Source: an uncultured Prevotellaceae bacterium
GTDB taxonomy: Bacteria > Bacteroidota > Bacteroidia > Bacteroidales > Bacteroidaceae
DNA: 37,623 nt
Direction: 5' to 3'
NCBI GenBank assembly: GCA_900316445.1
Contig: ONCZ01000002.1
Location: forward strand, 69,986-107,608
Position 1 is the stretch's first letter. Each line of letters opens with the position of its first letter. This document shows, piece after piece, positions 17,433 to 26,195 of this stretch. The notes beneath the pieces are model-generated. The model saw nothing but the letters and a program-made list of their open reading frames with translations, made no database searches and was not told the DNA's origin. The translations under genes and the position numbers were made by a program.

Positions 17433-19883
17433 TTAACGAAGCTCTGCATTGAGCTGTTTCTTCAGGTTGGCGATGAGTTTCTGCATGATGGCATCGATCT
17501 GCTTGTCACCCATCGTCTTCTCCTCATCCTGGAGGATAAAGTTCACAGCGTATGACTTCTTGCCGGCGGGCAGTTTGTCACCTTCGTAGACATCGAAGAG
17601 TTCAACGTTCTTCAGCAACTTTTTCTCCGTCTGACGGGCAATCTGCTCAATCTGTGCAAACTCGACGCTGTTATCCACCAACAGGGCAAGGTCGCGGCTG
17701 ACAGGCGGGAACTTGGAGATCTCAGTATAGAGCACCTCGTTCTTCTTGACAACCTTCATCAGGGCCGTCCAGTTAAGCTCTGCATAATAGACAGGATTAT
17801 CGAGACCGAACTGTTTCTGGAGTTTCTTAGTGACGATACCCATCTCAACGAGTGTCTTACCTCCACGGTTCTCGATGGTCAAACCAGCAGAGAAGATATC
17901 GTTCTCTGACTTCTTGCGGACAATCATGCCCGGCTTCACACCGATACGGCGGAGGATGTTCTCCACACTGGCACTCAACTCATAGAAGGAAGAATCCTCG
18001 TTCTTATGAGCCCAAGAGCCTTCCACACGCTTACCCGTCACCCAAAGTGCGGCATGATACTGTTCCTTATAAGCCTGCATCGGCTCATCGTCGTTCTGCT
18101 TCTCAGGATTGAAGGTATAAACATTACCGAACTCGAAGAAACGCAGGTTCTGACGCTTACGGTTCACATTGTGCTGGATGCTCTCCAAACCGCCGAAGAG
18201 CAAGGTCTGGCGCATCACATTGAGGTCGCTTGAGAGCGGATTCATAATATGCACCAACGTGTCTTGTTTGTCTTCGTAATACGACGACTTACTCAACGAG
18301 TTGTTCAGGATCTCATTGAAACCCTCTCCTACCAGCTGCTCGCTGACGAGGTTAGCAAGCTTGTGCTTCTGATCCTCTTCGCCCTTAATCACCAATGAGC
18401 TCTTCAACTGTGTGGGGATCTCCACATTATTATATCCGTATATGCGCAGGATATCCTCCACGACATCACAAGGACGCTGCACATCGACACGATAGGCCGG
18501 AATCTCAAGAGTGAGCCCCTGCGCATTCTCAAACTTGACTTCTATGTCGAGTGCACGACAGAGGAACTTGATGATGCCTGGCGTGATGACCTTGCCTATC
18601 AGATTATTCACATACTCATAACTGAGATCGACGACTGCATTCTTGATTGGTTCGGGATAGACATCGCAGATATCCATCGACACCTTACCGCCTGCCAATT
18701 CCTGACAGAGGATGGCAGCTTGCTGCAGCGCATAGATAGTACCATTGGGATCGACGCCACGTTCAAAACGGAAACTGGCGTCTGTGCTCAGACCATGACG
18801 ACGGGCAGACTTGCGGATCCATGTAGGATGGAAATAGGCACTCTCGAGCACCACATTCCTTGTGGTCTCATAAGTACCACTACCCTTGCCTCCGAACACA
18901 CCGGCAATACACATTGGATCTTCGGCATTGCAGATGGCCAGATCACGGTCTGAGAGCTTATGCTCCACACCGTCGAGTGTCTGGAAAGGAGTACCCTCCG
19001 GCATCGTCTTCACCACAATCTTATGTCCCTTTACCATATCGGCATCGAAACAATGCAGCGGCTGACCATAGGCCATCATGATATAGTTGGTGATATCGAC
19101 AATGTTATTGATTGGACGCAGACCAACAGTGGTCAGTTTGTTCTTCAGCCAGTCAGGAGATTCCTTCACCTCGCAGTCCGTGATGCTGACACAAGCATAG
19201 CGCTTGCAGGCCTCCTGGTTCTCAATAACCACCTCAACAGGCAGGTCGTGATTGTCCACCTTGAATTTCGAGCAGTCCGGACGATGCATCTGTGTCTCGT
19301 GGCCGTTGCTCATCAGCCAGGCGTAGAGGTCACGAGCTACGCCCCAGTGAGAGAGACCGTCGGCACGGTTTGCGGTGATATCCACCTCGATGAGCCAGTC
19401 GCTCTCCAGATGATAGTACTCTGCAGCAGGCGTACCTACCACGGCATCCTCGGGCAGAACGATAATACCAGAATGGTCATTGCCAATACCGATCTCATCC
19501 TCTGCACAAATCATACCGTTGGACTCCACACCACGCAGCTTGGACTTCTTGATGACAAACTCCTGATCGCCATCGTAGAGCACACAACCGAGGTCAGCCA
19601 CGATTACTTTCTGGCCAGCTGCCACATTCGGTGCACCGCAGACAATCTGCGAAAGCTCACCTTTGCCTAAGTCTACTGTTGTCACATGCAGATGGTCACT
19701 GTTGGGATGGGCTTCACAAGTGAGCACCTTGCCCACATAGAGACCCTTCAGGCCACCCTTGATACTCTGTACTTCTTCCAATGCGTCGACTTCAAGACCT
19801 GTTGACGTCAAAGCGTCACATACCTGCTGGGGCGTCAGGTCGAAATCCACGTATTCCTTCAACCATTTGTAGGAAATATTCAT
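17433..19883 (-). CDS. pheT: Phenylalanine-tRNA ligase beta subunit
   Basis: 816 residues, as expected. It forms the alpha2-beta2 synthetase with PheS, which is not in this window. Domains in order: an N-terminal tRNA-binding OB fold (LKGLYVGKVLTCEAHPNSDH, about 45-65), B3/B4 editing domain (NIVDITNYIMMAYGQPLHCF), B5 domain, catalytic-like core, and a C-terminal ferredoxin-fold anticodon-binding domain (FPPVSRDLALLVDNSVEF). Separation of pheT from pheS is seen in other Bacteroidota. The promoter at 19929-19936 lies within an unusual 18-bp inverted repeat (19884-19952). Confidence 0.97.
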   Translation of the reverse strand: MNISYKWLKEYVDFDLTPQQVCDALTSTGLEVDALEEVQSIKGGLKGLYVGKVLTCEAHPNSDHLHVTTVDLGKGELSQIVCGAPNVAAGQKVIVADLGCVLYDGDQEFVIKKSKLRGVESNGMICAEDEIGIGNDHSGIIVLPEDAVVGTPAAEYYHLESDWLIEVDITANRADGLSHWGVARDLYAWLMSNGHETQMHRPDCSKFKVDNHDLPVEVVIENQEACKRYACVSITDCEVKESPDWLKNKLTTVGLRPINNIVDITNYIMMAYGQPLHCFDADMVKGHKIVVKTMPEGTPFQTLDGVEHKLSDRDLAICNAEDPMCIAGVFGGKGSGTYETTRNVVLESAYFHPTWIRKSARRHGLSTDASFRFERGVDPNGTIYALQQAAILCQELAGGKVSMDICDVYPEPIKNAVVDLSYEYVNNLIGKVITPGIIKFLCRALDIEVKFENAQGLTLEIPAYRVDVQRPCDVVEDILRIYGYNNVEIPTQLKSSLVIKGEEDQKHKLANLVSEQLVGEGFNEILNNSLSKSSYYEDKQDTLVHIMNPLSSDLNVMRQTLLFGGLESIQHNVNRKRQNLRFFEFGNVYTFNPEKQNDDEPMQAYKEQYHAALWVTGKRVEGSWAHKNEDSSFYELSASVENILRRIGVKPGMIVRKKSENDIFSAGLTIENRGGKTLVEMGIVTKKLQKQFGLDNPVYYAELNWTALMKVVKKNEVLYTEISKFPPVSRDLALLVDNSVEFAQIEQIARQTEKKLLKNVELFDVYEGDKLPAGKKSYAVNFILQDEEKTMGDKQIDAIMQKLIANLKKQLNAELR

Positions 19884-19952
19884 TATACCGATTTTTTAGT
19901 AATTACCAACTTGTGAAATTTCAGCGTGCAAAGGTACTAAAAAATCGGTATA
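19884..19952. promoter_or_regulatory. Perfect 18-bp inverted repeat framing the pheT promoter
   Basis: TATACCGATTTTTTAGTA at 19884-19901 is exactly complementary to 19935-19952, with 33 bases between. The right arm overlaps the two outer bases of the -7 element (19929-19936). The left arm ends two bases before the pheT ATG, so the mRNA contains only one arm. The symmetry is therefore a DNA feature, as for a regulator site, rather than an RNA hairpin. Confidence 0.7.
19929..19936 (-). promoter_or_regulatory. pheT -7 promoter element TACCTTTG
   Basis: The minus strand reads TACCTTTG 45 bases before the pheT ATG, with its first two bases inside the right arm of the inverted repeat at 19935-19952. 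Confidence 0.65.
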
Positions 19953-19975
19953 TACACAAATTTTTCTCAAGAAAA

Positions 19976-20596
19976 CTACTCAATACAGTTCATTAAGAAA
20001 TCTACAGCGCCGTTTATGCCGAATTTACGGACATCTATCGAGATGTCATAATTCCGAGCATCAGTCCAGTCCTTGCCGGTAAAAGTCTTTGTGTAGAGCT
20101 CACGGCTGTAGTCATTATCGACCACCATTGCGGCAGCATCCCGCATGTCCAGACCGTACTTCTCGGCAATCCTGCGCTTCCGGCAATCCTCTGTCGAATG
20201 GATGAAGATCTTCAGCGCATTCGGATGGTCTGCAAAGATGTGGAAGCCACAACGACCAACGATGACACACGACTCCTTGGCAGCAATCTTCCGAATGGTT
20301 TCTGCCTGAGCATCAAAGAGTTCATGTGACGTCTGGTCGTGTTCCGTTCCGTCATACTCGGCCTTACTCATGTAATTCTGGTAGAAGTTGGTGAAGTCAT
20401 CACGCCAGAGCGGATTTCTGGCTTCAATCTTCTCCATAGCCTCTTCTACGACTCTGTTACGCTTAGCCACCTCATTAAGAATCTGCTTATCCAACAGCTT
20501 CACATTGAGCCTGCGGGCCAACTCTGCGCCAATCTCATGTCCGCCTGTTCCGAACTGGCGGCTGATTGTAATCACGAATTTTTCCTCCCTATTCAT
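19976..20596 (-). CDS. Cytidylate-kinase-like family protein
   Basis: 206 residues. The N-terminus FVITISRQFGTGGHEIGAEL is a P-loop variant typical of the cytidylate-kinase-like family. It is followed by LNVKLLDKQILNEVAKRN, and later CVIVGRCGFHIFADHPNALKIFIHS and CRKRRIAEKYG, which hold the phosphate-contacting arginines. These proteins resemble nucleoside monophosphate kinases, but the actual substrate of this branch is not established, and the organism should also have a canonical cmk elsewhere. The gene has its own promoter and starts with ATG at 20596. The 92-base gap to pheT contains the pheT promoter. Confidence 0.85.
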   Translation of the reverse strand: MNREEKFVITISRQFGTGGHEIGAELARRLNVKLLDKQILNEVAKRNRVVEEAMEKIEARNPLWRDDFTNFYQNYMSKAEYDGTEHDQTSHELFDAQAETIRKIAAKESCVIVGRCGFHIFADHPNALKIFIHSTEDCRKRRIAEKYGLDMRDAAAMVVDNDYSRELYTKTFTGKDWTDARNYDISIDVRKFGINGAVDFLMNCIE

Positions 20597-20633
20597 AGAG
20601 CGTTATCTTTTAGTTAAACTATTTTCTTGTTGG

Positions 20634-20641
20634 CAAAGTTA
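20634..20641 (-). promoter_or_regulatory. -7 promoter element TAACTTTG for the cytidylate-kinase-like gene
   Basis: The minus strand reads TAACTTTG 37 bases before the ATG at 20596. Confidence 0.65.
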
Positions 20642-20690
20642 CGAAAAAATATTGAAACCACCAAAGCTTTCGGAGATTTTTTTTGTTTAT

Positions 20691-20787
20691 AGTTGATAGT
20701 TTATTGTTTATAGATGATTACTACTAAAGATTTAACGGCTTGCACGGTAATCAACTATAAACTATAAACACTAAACTATAAACTCAT
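20691..20787. repeat. Long imperfect inverted repeat of TTTATAGTT units
   Basis: Left arm GTTTATAGTTGATAGTTTAT and onward; the reverse of the right arm starts GTTTATAGTTTAGTGTTTAT and onward. The arms are about 35-37 bases and both end in TTGATTAC or ATGATTAC. The right arm contains the TAG stop of the FAD oxidoreductase gene. It could form a stem-loop at the 3' end of that transcript. Confidence 0.65.
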
Positions 20788-22353
20788 AATATACTGTGCT
20801 ACAGCTTCTGCACACCGCTCTCCATCAACACCGGCAGAGACGATTCCTCCAGCATAGCCAGCACCTTCCCCACAAGGGAAAAGTCCCTGAATACGAATAT
20901 GTTGCAACGTTTCGTGGTCTCTGACAATACGTACAGGACTGCTCGTTCTGGTCTCAACAGCAATTAAGGTTGCTTCATTTGTCAGGAAGCCATGTGCCTG
21001 TCGGCCAAACGTCTTAAAACCTTCCTTCAAACGGTTGGAGATCATCTTTGGCAACCAGAAATGCAAGGGACTTGAAATCAGTCCTGGAGCGTATGACGAT
21101 TTCGGCAAGTCGTAACTTAGCCTGTTATTAACGAAATCTGCCATTCTTTGTGCAGGAGCCGTCTGTTTCATATTTCCCTGCTGCCAGCACATTTTCTCAA
21201 GTTCCTCTTGGAAGTACATCATTCTAAGAGTATCCTCTTCCCCTCCTGAGTAGGAGGGGTTAGGGGTGGTCTGAATATCCTCTGGCCTCACCTCTACCAC
21301 CATGCCGCTATTGCTCCATTGAGTGCCACGGCTGGCAGGACTCATACCATTGACAACGATCTGCTCCTTGTCTGTGGCTGCAGGAATCACAAAGCCGCCA
21401 GGACACATGCAGAACGAATACACGCCCCGTCCTTCCACCTGCGTCACCATCGAATACTCTGCAGCAGGCAACCATCGTCCTCTACCCCGCTTCGAATGGT
21501 ATTGAATCTGATCGATTAAATGAGACGGATGTTCCAATCTGACACCTACAGCAATGCCCTTCGCCTCAATTTCCACCTTTGCTTCAGCCAGATAGCGATA
21601 AACATCTCTGGCAGAGTGGCCTGTGGCAAGAATGACAGGTCCAAGATACTCTTTGTCTGCTATACAACCAATGACCTTATCACCATTGATAATCAGTTGA
21701 GTCATCTTGCTCTGAAAGTGTACCTCGCCACCAGATTGGATTATCGTATTACGCATGGCCTCAATCACCTTGGGGAGCCTGTCTGTTCCTATATGGGGAT
21801 GGGCATCAGCCAGAATAGCCGTCGACGCCCCATGCTGACAGAAGACATTCAGGATCTTGTCCGTATTACCACGTTTCTTACTACGGGTGTAGAGCTTGCC
21901 ATCAGAATAGGCGCCTGCCCCACCCTCACCAAAGCAGTAGTTGCTCTCTGCATCCACCTTCTGGGTTTTGGTGATATTGGCCAGATCTTTCTTTCGTTCA
22001 TGAACATCTTTTCCTCTCTCCAGCACGATAGGCCGCAACCCCAGTTCTATCAGTCTCAGCGCAGCAAACAGGCCACCAGGACCCGCCCCCACGACAATCA
22101 CCTGAGGACGTCCCTCCACATTCTGGTATTCCGTCCTGACATACTCATCATCATGTGGTTGCTCATTGACGTAGACTCTGATTTTCAGGTTGATAAATAT
22201 CTGTCTCTGTCGGGCATCAATGCTTCGTTTGAGGATCCTCACCCCATAAATCGTCCTTTCGTCGATGCCTTGCTCACCCGCCAACCATCCTTTCAACCTA
22301 TCTTCCTGTGCAGCCACTTCTGGCGTTACCCGTATCTGATATTCGTTCGTCAT
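20776..22353 (-). CDS. NAD(P)/FAD-dependent oxidoreductase (COG2509-type dehydrogenase)
   Basis: 525 residues. An N-terminal extension of about 80 residues with an RNA- or nucleotide-binding-like look (ILKRSIDARQRQIFINLKIRV) precedes the FAD-binding Rossmann motif VVGAGPGGLFAALRL (88-102). Further flavoprotein features are ESNYCFGEGGAGAYSDGKL, VILATGHSARDVY and the C-terminal GLFPCGEGAGYAGGI, where the last FAD contact lies. Members of COG2509 are uncharacterised; the substrate is unknown. Residues 361-373 (QTTPNPSYSGGEE) look like an insertion encoded by a GC-rich palindrome (21240-21259). It is the third gene of a leftward set with the CotH and acyltransferase genes (gaps of 26 and 28 bases). 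The stop codon lies inside an AT-rich repeat. Confidence 0.88.
   Translation of the reverse strand: MTNEYQIRVTPEVAAQEDRLKGWLAGEQGIDERTIYGVRILKRSIDARQRQIFINLKIRVYVNEQPHDDEYVRTEYQNVEGRPQVIVVGAGPGGLFAALRLIELGLRPIVLERGKDVHERKKDLANITKTQKVDAESNYCFGEGGAGAYSDGKLYTRSKKRGNTDKILNVFCQHGASTAILADAHPHIGTDRLPKVIEAMRNTIIQSGGEVHFQSKMTQLIINGDKVIGCIADKEYLGPVILATGHSARDVYRYLAEAKVEIEAKGIAVGVRLEHPSHLIDQIQYHSKRGRGRWLPAAEYSMVTQVEGRGVYSFCMCPGGFVIPAATDKEQIVVNGMSPASRGTQWSNSGMVVEVRPEDIQTTPNPSYSGGEEDTLRMMYFQEELEKMCWQQGNMKQTAPAQRMADFVNNRLSYDLPKSSYAPGLISSPLHFWLPKMISNRLKEGFKTFGRQAHGFLTNEATLIAVETRTSSPVRIVRDHETLQHIRIQGLFPCGEGAGYAGGIVSAGVDGERCAEAVAQYIMSL
21234..21271. repeat. GC-rich palindrome inserted in frame in the FAD oxidoreductase gene
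   Basis: CCCCTCCT GAGT AGGAGGGG (21240-21259) plus TTAGGGGTGGT. On the coding strand it is translated as TPNPSYSGGEE. ACCCCTAACCCCTCC-type palindromes recur in Bacteroidota genomes and elsewhere as mobile short repeats. Confidence 0.65.
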
Positions 22354-22381
22354 GAAACAGTCATATATATATAAATAGGTG

Positions 22382-23419
22382 TCACATTACAAACTTTCTC
22401 ATGAAGGGAATCATGCTGATCAACTTTACTAAGAGGTAAGAGAGGATAAAAATGAATACGCTATAAACCGGAGCAAACCATACCACTGAGAAAGTAGAAG
22501 AACTGAATCCAAGGAAATTTGTACACAAGTAAATCAGGAGTGGATGCACCAAGTATATACCGAAACTATAATTAGAGAGATTGACGACGATACGACTCCG
22601 CTGTGGAGAAAGGTTTCCAAAGCGGTCTTTAAGAAATACGAACACGGCTACCCCTTGAATGAGTACAAAGGGATGCAGGTCTTCATAAAAGAAACTATGG
22701 CAGAAGCCTAACCTACATGACAACCAGCGAGTAGCAAGGGCAGAACCCACGATGCTCAAGGCCGCCAACAAATAGATAATCCTCCTCATACGACTGGAGA
22801 TCGTATGGGAAAAGAGCCAATGTCCTATAATAAAATAGGTGATGAAATAGAGCGACGTCAGGCCATAGCCGTCGTAATAGTCAGCCAGTGCCTGCTTCCG
22901 CAACGGGTTGAACAGCTCCAAATGACTGAATACGGAAGGAATGACGAATGTGGTTACGATGGCTAACCCCACCAGATAGTTAAACGCCTTTTCCTGTCCT
23001 GCGATGCCCTTCAATGCCGGCAACGTCAGATAAATACCTATCATCACCGTCAGGAACCAGAAATGAGGTGGACCCTTAAGCACGCTTAAGAAGAAAATCT
23101 TCAGTCCTTGACCCAGCCCCTCAGTGACCAAGATGTATATGGCTGACCAAAAGAGGAATGCATAGACAATACGTAGCAGATTCTTTCCAAAGAGGCGTCT
23201 GATGATCAGGGGCTTGTCGGGAGAAAGAAACAAAGCGCCAGAGATCATGAAGAATACTGGCACACCCCATTGAACCAGTGACGAATAAATATTTCTGATT
23301 TCCCATTCTGCGGAAGGGAAAAGCAGATGCCAGAACTGTCCACTCACATGCTGCACCACAATGGCAAAAGCAGCCACGATACGCATCACGTCAAACGAGA
23401 GAACACGCTTTGGATTCAT
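22382..23419 (-). CDS. Membrane acyltransferase, acyltransferase_3 family
   Basis: 345 residues from ATG 23419; an in-frame TTG at 23428 is less likely. About ten hydrophobic segments are visible. The family signature is at the start: RVLSFDVMRIVAAFAIVVQHVSGQFW, with the conserved Arg and His on the first helix and in VQH, then WGVPVFFMISGALFL. These proteins transfer acetyl or other acyl groups from acyl-CoA across the inner membrane to sugars of lipopolysaccharide, capsule or other glycans. The target is unknown. The gene is 26 bases downstream of the CotH gene and 28 bases upstream of the FAD oxidoreductase gene, so it lies in the middle of a likely three-gene operon. Confidence 0.85.
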   Translation of the reverse strand: MNPKRVLSFDVMRIVAAFAIVVQHVSGQFWHLLFPSAEWEIRNIYSSLVQWGVPVFFMISGALFLSPDKPLIIRRLFGKNLLRIVYAFLFWSAIYILVTEGLGQGLKIFFLSVLKGPPHFWFLTVMIGIYLTLPALKGIAGQEKAFNYLVGLAIVTTFVIPSVFSHLELFNPLRKQALADYYDGYGLTSLYFITYFIIGHWLFSHTISSRMRRIIYLLAALSIVGSALATRWLSCRLGFCHSFFYEDLHPFVLIQGVAVFVFLKDRFGNLSPQRSRIVVNLSNYSFGIYLVHPLLIYLCTNFLGFSSSTFSVVWFAPVYSVFIFILSYLLVKLISMIPFMRKFVM

Positions 23420-23445
23420 TGAACTCAATCAGCAATTTAATACCG

Positions 23446-24855
23446 TTATCGAATCACCACCTTCTTCTTCCCATGGATATACAAGCCCGGTGTTGACGGT
23501 CGCGCATTGAGTCGCCGTCCTTCCAATGTGTACCAATAAGGATCGTTGTCCTGAGTCATGACAGGTGATGAAACACCGTCATCAATATAAATACCTTCGC
23601 CCCATTCGCTTGTCAAGAACGCCACCTTTTCAGCAAGGCATTGCTTCATCAACAGTTTTCTGCCATCTATGGAACCTGGATTATTTCCCGGCCAACGGGC
23701 TATATCGCTCTCTATTGCGTAGCGAATACGTTCAATGAAGTCATCGATAGCCTTATCCAACTTAGGATATTGCATGCCAAGGAAAGGCTGCCAAATATCC
23801 ATAACGCAGTCCCTGAATCTGTGGAACTGATAGATTTCCTTTATCCAGACGGATCCATAAGGCGGATCTTGCCATACATATTTGTCGTACCCTCGATGGA
23901 ACGCATTCCCAAAGTCCCACACGGGGCCAAAGATCAATTTGGTATCGCGTCCTCTCTCCTTATGGATGTAGCAACTGCCACGAAACGATTCTGCATCATC
24001 AACAATCTCCCTGACAATATAATAACGCGCCAACGTATCCATATCAATATATTTCTCCCAGATCTTACTGGATTTATTGGGGGAATAGATGGCTTTATCC
24101 GTATCTTTAATGAATGAAGTAATATAACTTCTTTGTTCACGCGACAACACTTCCGGCTCATGAATTGTCATATTCAAACAATCCTGATCTCTGATTTCGT
24201 TTCTTATAAATATCTGGTCATCATACTCATAATTGTCAATTTCCAACAACCATCCCCCCGTGATCTCTTCTGGGTCTTCCGACATGTCCGCCTGTTCTGT
24301 AATCTCTACCCGATTCTTGCCAATACGGATTTTCTCCGTCAGCATATAGAGACCGACATAGTCACCATTGAGGACCACCTCCACAGGTTCCTGTGCTGGC
24401 GTATATGCCATTCCTATCAATCGGCTCAATTCAAAACCAACAGTATTACGAAGATATACCATGTCGTCATCAACATGGGGCAACAGAGTGAAATGGCGGT
24501 TCTTTTTCATCCCCAACGGTTTCACTTTATCCTGGAACTTAAGACGATAAGGTTTCTTGGCATATTCCTTCCATGTATGGTTACCATGTCCTTTGATTTC
24601 CAATACCAACGGAGACTCTGCCGTACCCAACGACTCATACCCTTCTTGCCCAAGGGCATCAATATAGCAAGTAGCGTTTACGTAATACTCTTTGGTTGTG
24701 ATGGGGGCTTCTGAATTGATAAACATAATGGGCAGCGTGCCAGAGCAGTATTGCCTGCCAAGCTCCGTTCCCCCCGCCATAGCAGAAAGCGGTATCAACA
24801 TGAAAACGACCCATACCAATATGAACTTCTTATAAGCCAACATATATGAACACAT
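23446..24855 (-). CDS. Secreted CotH-kinase family protein with a T9SS-like C-terminal tail
   Basis: 469 residues with a signal peptide ending near SAMAGG (residue 27). The CotH domain shows LEIKGHGNHTWKEYAKKPYRLKF, VYLRNTVGFELSRLIG, GDYVGLYMLTEKIRIGKNRVEI and the core VREIVDDAESFRGSCYIHKE with FGPVWDFGNAFHRGY. CotH proteins are atypical protein kinases in spore coats and occur widely in secreted bacterial proteins, where the target is unknown. The last 28 residues (YTLEGRRLNARPSTPGLY, then IHGKKKVVIR) match the short C-terminal motif seen in many Bacteroidota secreted proteins and thought to be a type IX secretion or surface-anchoring signal. First gene of a three-gene leftward operon; promoter at 24870-24877. 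ATG 24843 is an alternative start. Confidence 0.85.
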   Translation of the reverse strand: MCSYMLAYKKFILVWVVFMLIPLSAMAGGTELGRQYCSGTLPIMFINSEAPITTKEYYVNATCYIDALGQEGYESLGTAESPLVLEIKGHGNHTWKEYAKKPYRLKFQDKVKPLGMKKNRHFTLLPHVDDDMVYLRNTVGFELSRLIGMAYTPAQEPVEVVLNGDYVGLYMLTEKIRIGKNRVEITEQADMSEDPEEITGGWLLEIDNYEYDDQIFIRNEIRDQDCLNMTIHEPEVLSREQRSYITSFIKDTDKAIYSPNKSSKIWEKYIDMDTLARYYIVREIVDDAESFRGSCYIHKERGRDTKLIFGPVWDFGNAFHRGYDKYVWQDPPYGSVWIKEIYQFHRFRDCVMDIWQPFLGMQYPKLDKAIDDFIERIRYAIESDIARWPGNNPGSIDGRKLLMKQCLAEKVAFLTSEWGEGIYIDDGVSSPVMTQDNDPYWYTLEGRRLNARPSTPGLYIHGKKKVVIR

Positions 24856-24869
24856 CTTTAATTTGGGTG

Positions 24870-24877
24870 CAAAATTA
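24870..24877 (-). promoter_or_regulatory. -7 promoter element TAATTTTG for the CotH operon
   Basis: The minus strand reads TAATTTTG, 14 bases before the ATG at 24855. The rest of the 255-base divergent gap up to 25110 is AT-rich and otherwise unremarkable apart from the promoter at 25060. Confidence 0.6.
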
Positions 24878-25059
24878 CAAATAATATATCATCTAAGCAA
24901 ATAATACGGCAGAAATCGATAAAAGATGTACCGAAATGGAAATATTTAAATCAATTGTTGTCCACATCTACACGTACAAAAAGGCAGTTCCTTCTATGTG
25001 ATTTTCGCATAATAACAGAAAAATCTCCTGGAATCCTTGATAGTTTCAGAATTATTATG

Positions 25060-25067
25060 TACATTTG
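25060..25067 (+). promoter_or_regulatory. -7 promoter element TACATTTG for the second acyltransferase
   Basis: TACATTTG followed by CAG, 43 bases before the ATG at 25111. This argues against the longer frame that opens at 24955. Confidence 0.55.
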
Positions 25068-25110
25068 CAGCTGTTTACAGCCTGTTATCTATTTTAGTGT
25101 TAAATTGCAA

Positions 25111-26100
25111 ATGACGGAAGTTTGTACTACAGAGAAAAAAAGAATTAATTATATAGATATCGCAAAGGGAATTGGAATCATATTCGTTATTCTAGGACAT
25201 AGTGAATTTGTTCATTCCCATATTCTTAGGCTCCTATCAGGTATAGCATGGACATTCCACATGCCATTATTCTTTATTATATCTGGTCTTTGTTTTAGAA
25301 AAAAAGGAAATGAAATCATTTATACTCTGTTCAAAAGGCTGGCTGTACCTTTCTATTTCACGATTTTTCTGTTTGTTGTATTCTATTTAACAACAGGTCA
25401 TATTGATGAAAGCAGGGACTGGATCTGGGGAGGTATATACGGTTCTGGCTTAAGTTATTCTACACCTTTCTATATTAAGGGGGTTGGCGCTATATGGTTT
25501 CTTTTGGCTCTTTTTTGGGCGAAGATCATTTTAAACTATATCGTTCATCTGCCTGAGTATTTAGTCTTAGTTTTGGTGGCATTATTAGCATATTGGGGTG
25601 TTTATAGTTATTCCCGTTTTGTTTTACCGCTTGAAATTCAAACTGGTTGCATAGGCCTTCTCTATTTATTCATTGGATTCCTTGCTCATAAGTATGGCCT
25701 GTTACAGAAGTTCTATTTACCACCCCTTGTGTTTTCATTGCTGATTTGGGTGCTTGGGTATTTTAACAATTATGGTTATATGACTCTCGTCAATTGTGAT
25801 GTTGACGTGATTTCTATCATCGTATCATGCTGTGCTTGTTACGTTGTATTGTTACTTTCAAAATTGCTTGAAGGGTTTAAGTTACTATGTAGGATCTTCA
25901 CGTGGTTAGGGAAGAACACGATCATCATATTATGTTTTCATATGTTTGAATTATATACGGGCATCTCAAGTAAAATAGCAGCAACGTTATTCACATCAGA
26001 AGCTGTTGATTCCGTTTTCTTTGTCAGAATGGTATGGTGCGTGTTCTTCGCGCTTATTATACCTAAGATACCATACGTAAGAAAAGTATTCTCTTTATAA
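25111..26100 (+). CDS. Membrane acyltransferase, acyltransferase_3 / fucose O-acetylase-like
   Basis: 329 residues from ATG 25111, which follows the promoter; earlier in-frame ATGs lie upstream of the -7 element. The start reads KRINYIDIAKGIGIIFVILGHSEF, with the conserved helix-one His, then WTFHMPLFFIISGLCF. About ten membrane segments follow, and FTWLGKNTIIILCFHMFELY near the C-terminus is typical. It resembles sugar O-acetyltransferases of surface polysaccharide loci. Codon use is clearly more AT-rich than in its neighbours, which suggests recent transfer. It is the only rightward gene of this part, and no partner is adjacent. Confidence 0.85.
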   Translation: MTEVCTTEKKRINYIDIAKGIGIIFVILGHSEFVHSHILRLLSGIAWTFHMPLFFIISGLCFRKKGNEIIYTLFKRLAVPFYFTIFLFVVFYLTTGHIDESRDWIWGGIYGSGLSYSTPFYIKGVGAIWFLLALFWAKIILNYIVHLPEYLVLVLVALLAYWGVYSYSRFVLPLEIQTGCIGLLYLFIGFLAHKYGLLQKFYLPPLVFSLLIWVLGYFNNYGYMTLVNCDVDVISIIVSCCACYVVLLLSKLLEGFKLLCRIFTWLGKNTIIILCFHMFELYTGISSKIAATLFTSEAVDSVFFVRMVWCVFFALIIPKIPYVRKVFSL

Positions 26101-26134
26101 AACCAAATCACATACAAGTTTGTGCAAACAAAGA

Positions 26135-26161
26135 CAGGAGCCTCGGTGATTGAGACTCCTG
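26135..26161 (-). terminator. Terminator copy belonging to the decayed gene
   Basis: CAGGAGCCTC pairs with GAGACTCCTG, followed on the minus strand by TCTTTGTTTG. The same stem occurs at 26678-26703 behind the intact gene, so this looks like a duplicated terminator now behind the pseudogene. It may also stop the rightward acyltransferase transcript. Confidence 0.7.
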
Positions 26162-26195
26162 CCTGTTGAGGATATAAAGAATCGCGTTTCTTACT

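Noticed and set aside
21520-22374. 284-residue rightward open frame opposite the FAD oxidoreductase
   Set aside because: Shadow of the well-supported leftward flavoprotein, with no domain, promoter or signal peptide of its own.
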